Shown here in pieces: positions 15,570 through 21,897 of a DNA stretch of 22,024 nt (positions within the stretch are counted from its first letter, which is position 1; each line of letters opens with the position of its first letter). The position numbers and the translations under genes are program-made. Source of the DNA: Elusimicrobiota bacterium (GTDB lineage Bacteria > Elusimicrobiota > Elusimicrobia > UBA1565). Below the pieces are notes generated by a model. The model had not been told where the DNA came from. It was given only the letters and a program-made list of their open reading frames with translations, and searched no databases. The DNA is taken from contig DMEZ01000010.1 in the NCBI GenBank assembly GCA_003450735.1, forward strand, positions 40,248 through 62,271, written 5' to 3'.

Positions 15570-15627
15570 GGGACGAACCCACATCTACCGATTGACTGAG
15601 GTCGTTCTACCATTGAACTACCCCGCA
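15570..15627 (-). pseudogene. tRNA-Asp-like fragment, opposite orientation
   Basis: Read on the minus strand from 15627, this gives TGCGGGG, TA, the D-arm GTTC-AATGGTA-GAAC, then ACCTCAGTCAATCGGT with GTC as anticodon (plus-strand 15594-15596), and a T-arm-like GTGGGTTCGTCCC. This is the order of a tRNA-Asp(GTC). However, the 5' side of the anticodon stem no longer pairs, the T-stem is broken and the 3' acceptor strand and CCA are missing. It faces the other fragment at 15404-15438. It is probably a tRNA-derived scar. Confidence 0.45.
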
Positions 15628-15776
15628 GATCCACCCACAAGTACGTATGAGGGTGGTAAAAAGTTCCATCCATCGAGCAGATAGAACAACCTTAGGCTCT
15701 AGCCGTGGTTGGTTCGGGCTTTCAGTTTAGTGTCGGACGAGGAGTTATCGGGGTATACGGCCGGGCGGGGCGGGGT

Positions 15777-15807
15777 TTGACGGATGTGGTGAGCTTGGCG
15801 TGATAAT
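15777..15807 (+). promoter_or_regulatory. Possible promoter upstream of higBA
   Basis: TTGACG (15777-15782) and GATAAT (15802-15807) are separated by 19 nt, slightly longer than ideal. A transcript would have a leader of about 120 nt before higB or could be a non-coding RNA. It is weaker than the higB-proximal promoter. Confidence 0.25.
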
Positions 15808-15879
15808 ATGTGTATATTTTCTAGTCAGTTTCCGTGATATGATATTTCCGCCGGGCGAGAAATACGGTCCGTAGACTCT

Positions 15880-15891
15880 ATAGAACGCCAG
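15880..15891 (+). repeat. 12-bp direct repeat, copy 2
   Basis: This is an exact copy of ATAGAACGCCAG found at the ispC stop (15382-15393), placed 9 nt before the -35 box of higBA. Confidence 0.5.
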
Positions 15892-15900
15892 AATTAGCAC

Positions 15901-15929
15901 TTGACAGATGTAACCTATAGGGTTACACT
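15901..15929 (+). promoter_or_regulatory. higBA promoter
   Basis: TTGACA (15901-15906) is a perfect -35 and TACACT (15924-15929) the -10, with an ideal 17-nt spacer. The -10 ends 6 nt before the GTG start of higB, so the message would begin at the start codon (leaderless). Confidence 0.65.
15909..15927. promoter_or_regulatory. Predicted HigA operator
   Basis: TGTAACC (15909-15915) and GGTTACA (15921-15927) form a perfect inverted repeat around a 5-nt centre, lying between the -35 and -10 and running into the -10. This is where an autorepressing antitoxin is expected to bind. Confidence 0.65.
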
Positions 15930-15935
15930 AAAACA

Positions 15936-16214
15936 GTGATCCAGAGTTTCCGCCACAAAGGCCTTGAGAAGCTATTCAACGATGGCGCCAAGAAGGGCAT
16001 TCGCCCCGAGCACGCGAAACGACTGGAGGACATCTTAGACCGACTAAACGCGGCGGCAGAGATTGGCGACATGGACTATCCTGGTTCATTCCTTCACCCG
16101 CTAAAGGGCCCACTCAAGGGCCGTTGGTCTGTAAATGTGTCTGGCAACTGGCGCGTGACTTTCCGTTTTGCAAATGGGGACGCACACGAAGTCCATTACA
16201 CGGATTATCACTAG
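15936..16214 (+). CDS. higB: HigB toxin, RelE-superfamily ribosome-dependent mRNA interferase
   Basis: The 92-aa product matches the HigB (COG3549) family closely. The N-terminus is MIQSFRHKGLEKLFNDG with the start codon GTG. A central helix ends in LEDILDRLNAA, followed by MDYPGSFLHPLKGPLKGRWSVNVSGNWRVTFRF and the C-terminal VHYTDYH. In this family the toxin cleaves mRNA on the ribosome, and the basic and aromatic residues of the last segments form the active site; they are all present. The toxin precedes the antitoxin, as is typical of higBA. There is no SD, but a promoter ends 6 nt upstream. Lower GC and different codon use from neighbours suggest acquisition. Confidence 0.93.
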   Translation: MIQSFRHKGLEKLFNDGAKKGIRPEHAKRLEDILDRLNAAAEIGDMDYPGSFLHPLKGPLKGRWSVNVSGNWRVTFRFANGDAHEVHYTDYH

Positions 16215-16228
16215 ATGGAGGAAATTCA

Positions 16229-16567
16229 ATGATTCCCACGAAGCGCTCCCCGGCCCATCCGGGTGGAATTCTGAAGAGGCACTATCTTGAGCCGCTATCG
16301 TTGACGATCTCTATGGTCGCAACAGCCCTCGGGGTATCCCGGAAAACGGTATCCAAGATCGTCAACGAACATGGAGATATCACTCCGGACATGTCTCTGC
16401 GTCTTGCAAAGGCTTTCCGAACTACGCCCGAACTATGGCTGAATCTGCAGCGCAACTACGACCTCTGGCACGCCTCCCACGATTCACATGCCTGGCAACG
16501 CGCAAGAATCGTCATGGCCCATTCAACCCATGGCAGCGCCCATAGCAGGAGCGCATGGGCGTTCTAA
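16229..16567 (+). CDS. higA: HigA antitoxin, XRE-type helix-turn-helix
   Basis: This 112-aa protein neutralises HigB and represses the operon. Its N-terminus (MIPTKRSPAHPGGILKRHYLEPL) and helix-turn-helix (SMVATALGVSRKTVSKIVNEHGDITPDMSLRLAKAFRTTPELWLNLQRNYDLW) are typical of HigA/VapI antitoxins. GGAGGA (16217-16222) is a strong SD with 6-7 nt spacing to ATG 16229, 14 nt after higB. The longer in-frame ORF from 16124 is higB in another frame. The C-terminal 30 residues (RIVMAHSTHGSAHSRS...) are His/Ser-rich and less typical, and may be a lineage-specific tail. Confidence 0.92.
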   Translation: MIPTKRSPAHPGGILKRHYLEPLSLTISMVATALGVSRKTVSKIVNEHGDITPDMSLRLAKAFRTTPELWLNLQRNYDLWHASHDSHAWQRARIVMAHSTHGSAHSRSAWAF

Positions 16568-16581
16568 CAGATCCGATTGAC

Positions 16582-16603
16582 CCGACCGCCCTTCGGGGGT
16601 CGG
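16582..16603 (+). terminator. Hairpin after higA
   Basis: CCGACC (16582-16587) pairs with GGTCGG (16598-16603), with an extra CCC/GGG pairing around a TTC loop, 14 nt after the higA stop. No T-run follows, so the terminator call is moderate. The rest of 16604-16735 shows no gene. Confidence 0.45.
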
Positions 16604-16735
16604 CTTCGAGGGAGCGGCGGCAGACCCTAACGTTCTGCCTAGGGACAGCTCGGCAGCAGTAATCAGAGAGGTACCGACTCGATGCGCCCATTCGAGCTCT
16701 ACAGCAGAACGCGAAAACTCCCCAAGGAGCCTGGA

Positions 16736-17296
16736 ATGCGCGCTCTACTCCTTCTGGTGATACTCGGCCTGCCCTCTTCCGTGCTCGGGCAAAAGACCTT
16801 CGGTGATCTTGACCGGGAGCTCGGCGCAGAGGGCCTGTGCGCGGATCTATTGAAGGGAGATTTCGCCGCGGCGTCGGCACCCATCCAGCGCAAGGCGGCA
16901 AGTCGCAAGCTGACCTTCGCCTCCGTGATCAACTGGCTTGCCCGTGAAGTAAAGAGCCCCTATATCGAGATCCCAGGCTCACCACTGTTCCAGGAGTTGC
17001 CCAAGGACCAGGGAAACATAACGGCCTGCCGGGGCGGCGGACTGACGCTGACAGGCAACGACATATTGAAGCCGCTCTATATCCAATACGCGCAAGCGCG
17101 CCTCACGGTCATGCTTCGATTCGAGGATCCCGCCGCCCCGAAGCTCCAGTACATCCAGATCGGGGGCATCGAGAAGCTCTCTCCGGGACAAGAAGCGCCG
17201 GACGCGTTCGAGCAAAGAGTCTCCAGCTTCATCAAGGCTCTGGATGCGACTGAAAAAAGCAGCGCTGAGGCCCGAGCTTCTACATCCAGTCGTTGA
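16736..17296 (+). CDS. Small secreted protein, unrecognised
   Basis: The 186-aa product has a clear signal peptide: MRALLLLVILGLPSSVLGQ, with likely cleavage after G18 (VLG|Q). I do not recognise the mature part. It contains two cysteines (C38 in GLCADL, and one in NITACRGGGL), enough for one disulfide, and strands such as ARLTVMLRFEDP and LQYIQIGGIEKL. An SD-like GGAG (16725-16728) sits 7 nt before ATG 16736; an alternative ATG at 16682 would hide the signal peptide. Its end overlaps the convergent pldA by 17 nt (17280-17296). GC is somewhat lower than the genome core. It could be part of the higBA-associated accessory block or a resident periplasmic protein. Confidence 0.75.
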   Translation: MRALLLLVILGLPSSVLGQKTFGDLDRELGAEGLCADLLKGDFAAASAPIQRKAASRKLTFASVINWLAREVKSPYIEIPGSPLFQELPKDQGNITACRGGGLTLTGNDILKPLYIQYAQARLTVMLRFEDPAAPKLQYIQIGGIEKLSPGQEAPDAFEQRVSSFIKALDATEKSSAEARASTSSR

Positions 17297-18152
17297 GGGC
17301 GACCCCGAGGCCGACGCTCGTGGTCGTGTGGTTGTACTCGATGAGGCTCTGCCCGTAGCCGTTGAAGAACACCGCGTAGGCCCGGAAGCGGCCGCGGATG
17401 GGGTAGCTCGCGCCGAGGCGCAGGGCCCCGTGCGACAGCCCGCTCTCGAGGATGTTCCGGGCCATCATCGAGAACTCGGCCTTTCTCTTCTTATAGACCA
17501 GCAGCAGCTCCCCGTACCCCAGGTAATGCGCGATGTCGTCGTTGTGCAGGTCGCTCGAATCGGCCTGATCGATGAGCGCCCAGGGCTTGACGGAGAGCGT
17601 CCAGTCCCCGAGCGGGAAGAGGGCGTCGAGATAGGCCCGGTTCCAGCTGCGCTCCATGAGGCCGCCGCGGCCGTTGGACTGGTGCACGAGGCCCCCTGAG
17701 CAGATGAAGAAGTCGTAGGGCTTCCCGCTGAGGAAGATCTCGGGCTCGTAGTTCGTCTCGCGGAAATAGGGCGAGGCGCTGTAGAGCTGCCAGAACATGA
17801 TCTGGGTGTAGGCGGCGGAGAGCTTGATCGGCTTGCCGAACATGTCCTTCCAGAGCGGCACCTTGAAGCTGAGCTGCGCGACGAACTCGTTGCGCTTGGG
17901 CGGCTCATCGCTGATGAGGCGGTTGGAGTAGACCTCCTCGTAGGCCGAGCCCGTGTGGTAGTAGGGCAGCAGGTAGTTGGGCCGGTAGAGCTCGATGCCG
18001 AAGGGGTTCGACTCGAGCCCGCTCTCGTCCTTGAGCCGCTCCTCGATGGCCTGCGGCTTCGAGGAGAGCTGCTGGAGTTCCTTCTTGATCGACTCGAAGC
18101 CGAGCTCGGCCCGGGCGGGCAGGGCGAGGAAGAGCAGAAGGAGGAATCTCAT
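17280..18152 (-). CDS. pldA: Outer-membrane phospholipase A1 (OMPLA)
   Basis: The 290-aa product has a signal peptide (MRFLLLLFLALPARA) and an OMPLA beta-barrel. PldA hydrolyses phospholipids that appear in the outer leaflet of the outer membrane and works as a Ca2+-dependent dimer. The catalytic triad is present as H157 and S159 in GLVHQSNGRGG plus N171 in SWNRAY. The spacing (H+2=S, S+12=N) equals that of E. coli H142/S144/N156. AYTQIMFWQLY with FRETNYEPEIFL is another family signature. The ATG at 18152 overlaps the stop of the receiver gene (ATGA, 18149-18152), so the two are coupled. An in-frame extension upstream is a shadow of that gene. Confidence 0.93.
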   Translation of the reverse strand: MRFLLLLFLALPARAELGFESIKKELQQLSSKPQAIEERLKDESGLESNPFGIELYRPNYLLPYYHTGSAYEEVYSNRLISDEPPKRNEFVAQLSFKVPLWKDMFGKPIKLSAAYTQIMFWQLYSASPYFRETNYEPEIFLSGKPYDFFICSGGLVHQSNGRGGLMERSWNRAYLDALFPLGDWTLSVKPWALIDQADSSDLHNDDIAHYLGYGELLLVYKKRKAEFSMMARNILESGLSHGALRLGASYPIRGRFRAYAVFFNGYGQSLIEYNHTTTSVGLGVALNDWM

Positions 18153-18541
18153 GGCAGCCTCAGGGCCTCCGAGACCTTGCGGCGGAACTGCTCGAGGATG
18201 AGCGGCTTGAGCACGTAGCCGGCGGCGCCGAGCTTGAAGGAGTCCTCGACGTCCGCGTTCATCTGCTCGGAGGTGACCATGAGGACCGGGATCGGCTTCG
18301 TGCGGGGGTCGCGCTTGAGGAACTCGAGAGCCGTCTTGCCGTCCACGACGGGCATGTGCATGTCCATGAGGATGAGCGCCGGGCGCTTCTCCCGGGCGAG
18401 GTCGAGCGCCTCCTTCCCGTCCTTGGCCGTGAGGGCTCGGCAGCGCATCCCCCGGAGGACCTCGACGAGGACTTCGAGGACGAGCGGGTCGTCGTCCACG
18501 CACAGGACGAGCGGCTTGCGCAGGCGCTTGAGGAGCCCCAT
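18149..18541 (-). CDS. CheY-like single-domain response regulator
   Basis: The 130-aa receiver domain has the acidic pocket D16-D17, phosphoacceptor D60 in LILMDMHMP, T90/S91 in MVTSEQ, and K112 in YVLKPL. It has no output domain, so it acts by protein contact in a two-component or phosphorelay path. The ATG at 18541 begins a short basic lead (MGLLKRLRKP). It is only 16 nt beyond the T-run of the groEL terminator; a weak TAGAGT -10 (18554-18549) lies 7 nt upstream of the ATG. Translational coupling to pldA is odd and has no obvious explanation. Confidence 0.9.
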   Translation of the reverse strand: MGLLKRLRKPLVLCVDDDPLVLEVLVEVLRGMRCRALTAKDGKEALDLAREKRPALILMDMHMPVVDGKTALEFLKRDPRTKPIPVLMVTSEQMNADVEDSFKLGAAGYVLKPLILEQFRRKVSEALRLP

Positions 18542-18556
18542 CCAGCAGACTCTACC

Positions 18557-18595
18557 AAAAAGACCGCCCCGGCCTCCCTCTCGGGGGGCCGGGGC
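18557..18595 (-). terminator. Rho-independent terminator of groESL
   Basis: On the minus strand a 9-bp GC stem, GCCCCGGCC (18595-18587) / GGCCGGGGC (18574-18566), is followed by TCTTTTT (18563-18557). It starts about 24 nt after the groEL stop. A stem of this strength plus a T-run is a classical intrinsic terminator. Confidence 0.8.
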
Positions 18596-18619
18596 GCTTG
18601 CGTCTGAGGGTCCTACCGC

Positions 18620-20248
18620 TTAATACTCGTCGCCGCCGTGCATGTGCCCGGGGCCGCCCGCGGCGGGCTCCTTCTTCTCCGGGATGTCGGCGATGAGGCA
18701 CTCGGTCGTGAGCAGGGTGCTCGCGATCGAGGAGGAGTTCTCGAGGGCCGAGCGGACGACCTTCGCCGGGTCCACGATGCCGGACTTGACCATGTCCACG
18801 TACTCCATGGTCTCGGCGTCCAGGCCGAAGCCTTCCTTGAGGCCCATGACCTTCTCGTGCACCACGGACCCGTCCAGGCCCGAGTTGAAGGCCAGCTGGC
18901 GCAGGGGCGCCTCGAGGGCCTTGCGGACGAGGCGGATGCCCGCGTTCTCGTCGTCGTCCGAGCCCTTGAGGCTCTCGAGGACCTTGGCGCACCGGATGAG
19001 GGTCACGCCGCCGCCGGGGACGATGCCTTCCTCGACGCCGGCCTTCGTCGCGTTGCGCGCGTCCTCGACCTTGGCCTTCTTGGCCTTCATCTCGGTCTCG
19101 GTCGCGGCGCCCACGCTGATGACGGCCACGCCGCCGGAGAGCTTGGCCAGCCGCTCCTCGAGCTTCTCCCGGTCGTAGTCGGAGGTCGTTTCCTTGATCT
19201 GCTTGCGGATCTGATCCGCGCGCTTGGTGACCTCGCCCTTGTTGCCCGCGCCGCCGACGAGGGTGGTGTTCTCCTTGTCGACGACCACGCGCTTGGCCTT
19301 GCCGAGCATGTCGATGCCGGCCTTCTCCAGCTTGAAGCCCAGCTCCTCGCTGATGACCTTGCCGTCCGTGAGGGTGGCGATGTCCTGCAGGAGGTCCTTG
19401 CGGCGGTCGCCGAAGCCGGGGGCCTTCACCGCGGCGCACTTGAGCGTGCCGCGCAGCTTGTTGACCACGAGGGTCGCGAGGGCCTCGCCCTCGATGTCCT
19501 CGCCGATGAGCAGGAACGGACTGCCCGACTGCGCGATCTTCTCGAGCACCGGCAGGAGGTCGTTCATCGCGGAGATCTTCTTGTCCGTGATGAGGATGTA
19601 GGGGTTCTCCAGCACGGCTTCCATCCGCTCCGCGTCCGTGACGAAGTACGGGGAGACGTAGCCGCGGTCGAACTGCATCCCTTCGACGACTTCCAGGGTG
19701 GTCTCGGCCGACTTGCCTTCCTCGACCGTGATGACGCCCTCGTGCCCGACCTTCTCCATGGCCTGGGCGATGAGCTCGCCGATCTGGCGGTCATTGGCCG
19801 AGATGGTCGCGACCTGCGCCTTCTCTTCCTTGGTCTTCACGGGCTTGGAGGCCTTCTTGATCTCCGCGACCACGCTCGCGACGGCCTTGGCGATGCCGTG
19901 CTTGATGTGGATGGGGTTGGCCCCGGCGGCGATGTTCCGCATGCCCTCGGAGATCATGGCCTGGGCGAGGATGGTCGCCGTCGTGGTGCCGTCGCCGGCC
20001 ACGTCGTTGGTCTTGGAGGCGACTTCCTTGATGAGCTGGGCGCCCATGTTCTCGAGCGGGTCCTGCAGCTCGATCTCCTTGGCGATGGTCACGCCGTCGT
20101 CGACCACCGTCGGGGAACCGTACTTCTTCTCAAGGACGACCGCGCGGCCCTTCGGGCCGAGGGTGGTCTTCACGGCGTTGGCCAGCTTGTCGACGCCGGC
20201 CCGCAGGCGCGCGCGCGCCTCTTCACTGTAGACGATCTGCTTTGCCAT
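18620..20248 (-). CDS. groEL: 60-kDa chaperonin GroEL
   Basis: GroEL is the 14-mer ATP-dependent folding chamber that works with GroES. The 542-aa product is of normal length. It has KTTLGPKGRAVVLEKKYGSP with DGVTIAKEIEL, the ATP motif GDGTTTATILAQAM, KAPGFGDRRKDLLQDIA, and EEGIVPGGGVTL. The C-terminus GGPGHMHGGDEY replaces the usual GGM repeats with a His/Gly tail. AGGAGG lies 11 nt upstream of the ATG at 20248, and groES ends 27 nt before. A strong terminator follows. Expression is expected to be heat-shock controlled through the operator ahead of groES. Confidence 0.98.
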   Translation of the reverse strand: MAKQIVYSEEARARLRAGVDKLANAVKTTLGPKGRAVVLEKKYGSPTVVDDGVTIAKEIELQDPLENMGAQLIKEVASKTNDVAGDGTTTATILAQAMISEGMRNIAAGANPIHIKHGIAKAVASVVAEIKKASKPVKTKEEKAQVATISANDRQIGELIAQAMEKVGHEGVITVEEGKSAETTLEVVEGMQFDRGYVSPYFVTDAERMEAVLENPYILITDKKISAMNDLLPVLEKIAQSGSPFLLIGEDIEGEALATLVVNKLRGTLKCAAVKAPGFGDRRKDLLQDIATLTDGKVISEELGFKLEKAGIDMLGKAKRVVVDKENTTLVGGAGNKGEVTKRADQIRKQIKETTSDYDREKLEERLAKLSGGVAVISVGAATETEMKAKKAKVEDARNATKAGVEEGIVPGGGVTLIRCAKVLESLKGSDDDENAGIRLVRKALEAPLRQLAFNSGLDGSVVHEKVMGLKEGFGLDAETMEYVDMVKSGIVDPAKVVRSALENSSSIASTLLTTECLIADIPEKKEPAAGGPGHMHGGDEY

Positions 20249-20275
20249 CGTTCTATGTCCTCCTGGTATCGGGTG

Positions 20276-20587
20276 CTACTTCAGGATCCCGAGGATGTCG
20301 TCCTGATGCACGATCAGGTGGTCCACCTCGTCGATCTTGATCTCGGTGCCGGAATATTTGCCGTACAGGACGCGGTCGCCGCTCTTCACGTACATCGGCA
20401 AAACCTTGCCCTCGTCGGTCGTCTTGCCCGGGCCGACCGCGACGACCTGGCCTTCCTGGGGCTTCTCTTTGGCGGTGTCGGGGATGATGATGCCGCCCTT
20501 GCGGACTTCCTTCTGCTCCATCGGCTTGATCATGACCCGGTCGCCCAGCGGCTGGATCTTCACGTTCGTCAGCGTCGCTTCTGCCAT
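20276..20587 (-). CDS. groES: 10-kDa co-chaperonin GroES
   Basis: The 103-aa co-chaperonin caps GroEL. Family features are IQPLGDRVMIKP, the mobile loop (EQKEVRKGGIIIPDTAKEKPQEGQVVAVGPG), SGDRVLYGKYSGTEIKIDE and the terminal HQDDILGILK. The ATG at 20587 has a GGAGGAG SD in the leader, with about 6 nt spacing. The first nine residues (MAEATLTNV) are slightly longer than in E. coli. It leads the operon with groEL 27 nt behind. Confidence 0.97.
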   Translation of the reverse strand: MAEATLTNVKIQPLGDRVMIKPMEQKEVRKGGIIIPDTAKEKPQEGQVVAVGPGKTTDEGKVLPMYVKSGDRVLYGKYSGTEIKIDEVDHLIVHQDDILGILK

Positions 20588-20627
20588 CGTTTTCTCCTCC
20601 TCGTCTCAGTATGGACTTTTGAGATTC

Positions 20628-20654
20628 TTAGCAGTCCTTACGACCGACTGCTAT
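20628..20654. promoter_or_regulatory. CIRCE-like HrcA operator, variant half-sites
   Basis: TTAGCAGTC (20628-20636), a 9-nt spacer and GACTGCTAT (20646-20654) form an inverted repeat with 8-bp perfect arms (TAGCAGTC/GACTGCTA) and the exact spacing of CIRCE (TTAGCACTC-N9-GAGTGCTAA). Both halves carry the same symmetric C-to-G change at the seventh base. It lies directly on the transcription start, touching the -10 box, as CIRCE operators do. Confidence 0.8.
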
Positions 20655-20682
20655 TATACAGGAACGGGGCCAAAGCTGTCAA
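20653..20682 (-). promoter_or_regulatory. groES promoter, consensus sigma-70-type hexamers
   Basis: On the minus strand TTGACA (20682-20677), an 18-nt spacer and TATAAT (20658-20653) are both perfect hexamers. The predicted start is near 20646, giving a leader of about 59 nt with an SD, in contrast to the near-leaderless genes elsewhere in the window. Confidence 0.85.
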
Positions 20683-20700
20683 TCCCCCTCTTCGACTGCT

Positions 20701-20726
20701 AATTAAAGGAAGGCCTAGTCTTCCTT
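20701..20726 (-). terminator. Weak terminator of the TPR gene
   Basis: AAGGAAG (20706-20712) and CTTCCTT (20720-20726) form a 7-bp stem whose loop contains the stop codon of the TPR gene. On the minus strand it is followed by TTTAATTAG (20708-20700 region), a modest T-rich tail. Confidence 0.4.
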
Positions 20727-21860
20727 CGGCAGGGCGGTCCGCGGCCAGAAGAAGCGCAGGCGCGGGCCGCCGCCCGCGAAGGGACTCTTGAGGAACGCCT
20801 TCGCGGCCTCCCCCGCCTTGCCGCCGGCCTGGCGGTAGAGTGCCAGGGCCTCACCGCGCCGTCCCTTCAGGTCGAGCAGGTTGGCCCGGCGCAGAAGGAT
20901 CCAGTCCTTGAGCGGGCCCGGCGCCGTCGCGGGATCGAGGAGGGCGAGCCGGCGCTGGGCCCCCTCCGCGTCCTTGGCCATCAGCAGGCACTCGGCCGAG
21001 AGGTAGGCGGCGTAGGGCCGTCCGGTCCTGAGGGCCTCGGGGGAGACCCCGGCCCACCAGGCCCCGTCCAGGTCCAGGAAAGCGTCGGCCTCCTTCCAGC
21101 GGCCTTGGCGAGCCGCGAGGTTGGCCCTCCAGATGCGGTAGCCCGGGTTGCGCGGATGCCGTTCGACCAGACGCGCGAGGAGGGCGTCGGCCTTCTCCGG
21201 CTTGCCCTCCCGCATCCCATAGATATACGAAAGGACCCCCAGGGCCTCGGACGAGGCGATGGGCGAGCGCTCCGCCGCGCGCTCGAGCTCCGCGAGCCCC
21301 TTCTCGGCGTCGCCCCAGAGGCCGGCCAGGAGGTAGGCGAACGGCTTGGCCGGGGCGGGCATGCGCGCGAGAAAATAGTGGTACATCCCCAGGCCCAGGT
21401 AGGTGTCTTCGAGGGAGGGGTCCAGCTCGACCGCCTTCTTGACGTGCCCGATCGCCTCGCGCGCGCCCTTCACGGCGTCGAACCAGTTCCCGCGCATGCT
21501 GGCGACGCGGGCCTTGAAGCCGTGCGCGGCCCCGAGGTAGTACTCGGCCAGCGCGGGAGCGATGTCCCGGTTCTTCTCGGCGGCCGAGATGGAGCGGTCC
21601 ATGTCCGCCAGGAACTCTTTCACGGTGCCGGTCGAGACGGGGTCCTCCACGAGGAGGCTCAGGTAGTGCTCGATGCCCCGGAAGAACGCCCCCGCCGGAT
21701 GTCCCGGGTGGCGGCGCTCGAGCCCCTCCGCCGCGAGGCGGGCCTCCGCGAGGCGCAGGTCGTAGAAGACGCCCATCATGCCCGCGACCTCCTCCTGGAC
21801 GCGGTCGGCGGCCGAGGCGGAGGCCGGCAGGAACAGGGAGAGGAGCAGGGTGCGCGTCAT
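20715..21860 (-). CDS. Secreted tetratricopeptide-repeat protein
   Basis: The 381-aa product has a short signal peptide (MTRTLLLSLFLPASASA, likely cleavage ASA|A near residue 17). Helical TPR-like repeats fill the rest: LGLGMYHYFLARMPAPAKPFAYLLAGLW, EALGVLSYIYGMREGKPEKADALLARLVERHPRNP, and WKEADAFLDL, then a further repeat RRGEALALYRQAG near the end. The family is a generic envelope TPR lipoprotein-like or periplasmic scaffold; no specific partner can be named. ATG 21860 lies 14 nt after a TATACT box that overlaps the promoter of the divergent gene. It ends 61 bp from the groES promoter. Confidence 0.85.
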   Translation of the reverse strand: MTRTLLLSLFLPASASAADRVQEEVAGMMGVFYDLRLAEARLAAEGLERRHPGHPAGAFFRGIEHYLSLLVEDPVSTGTVKEFLADMDRSISAAEKNRDIAPALAEYYLGAAHGFKARVASMRGNWFDAVKGAREAIGHVKKAVELDPSLEDTYLGLGMYHYFLARMPAPAKPFAYLLAGLWGDAEKGLAELERAAERSPIASSEALGVLSYIYGMREGKPEKADALLARLVERHPRNPGYRIWRANLAARQGRWKEADAFLDLDGAWWAGVSPEALRTGRPYAAYLSAECLLMAKDAEGAQRRLALLDPATAPGPLKDWILLRRANLLDLKGRRGEALALYRQAGGKAGEAAKAFLKSPFAGGGPRLRFFWPRTALPKED

Positions 21861-21874
21861 GGGCGGGACGCAGG

Positions 21875-21887
21875 AGTATATGATAAT
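21875..21887. promoter_or_regulatory. Overlapping divergent -10 elements
   Basis: In the 37-bp gap between divergent genes, TATACT reads on the minus strand (21880-21875, 14 nt before the TPR ATG). GATAAT reads on the plus strand (21882-21887, 10 nt before the ATG at 21898). The word TATGATAAT (21879-21887) is the same as that upstream of ispC (14216-14224). Confidence 0.5.
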
Positions 21888-21897
21888 CTAGCGACCC

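Larger units (their letters stand above)
15628..15900. other. Gene-free, partly AT-rich stretch before higBA
   Basis: No convincing gene is present in these 273 bp. The first part is mixed in composition, a GC-rich patch occurs near 15760-15776, and 15800-15855 is strikingly AT-rich for this genome (TGATAATATG, TGTATATTTT, GATATGATATTT). With the tRNA-like fragments upstream it forms a non-coding block of about 550 bp between ispC and higB, unlike the tight packing elsewhere. Confidence 0.5.

Noticed and set aside
15404..15627. One or two functional tRNA-Asp genes
   Set aside because: Neither fragment has a complete cloverleaf: one lacks part of the D-arm and everything after the anticodon, the other has a broken anticodon stem and no 3' acceptor strand or CCA.
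15460..15684. A 74-codon plus-strand reading frame in the tRNA-like block
   Set aside because: It reads through the palindrome and the tRNA-like repeat, has no start signal and shows no protein-like pattern.
16559..16640. Possible integron attC site after higA (GTTCTAAC and CTAACGTTCTG around a hairpin)
   Set aside because: The outer words are not complementary to each other as attC core sites must be, and neither fits GTTRRRY/RYYYAAC fully. No integrase is seen.
18638..20791. A 717-codon open frame opposite groES-groEL
   Set aside because: It runs across both chaperonin genes, their promoter and the operator. The sequence is the reverse reading of highly conserved chaperonin codons and has no features of its own.
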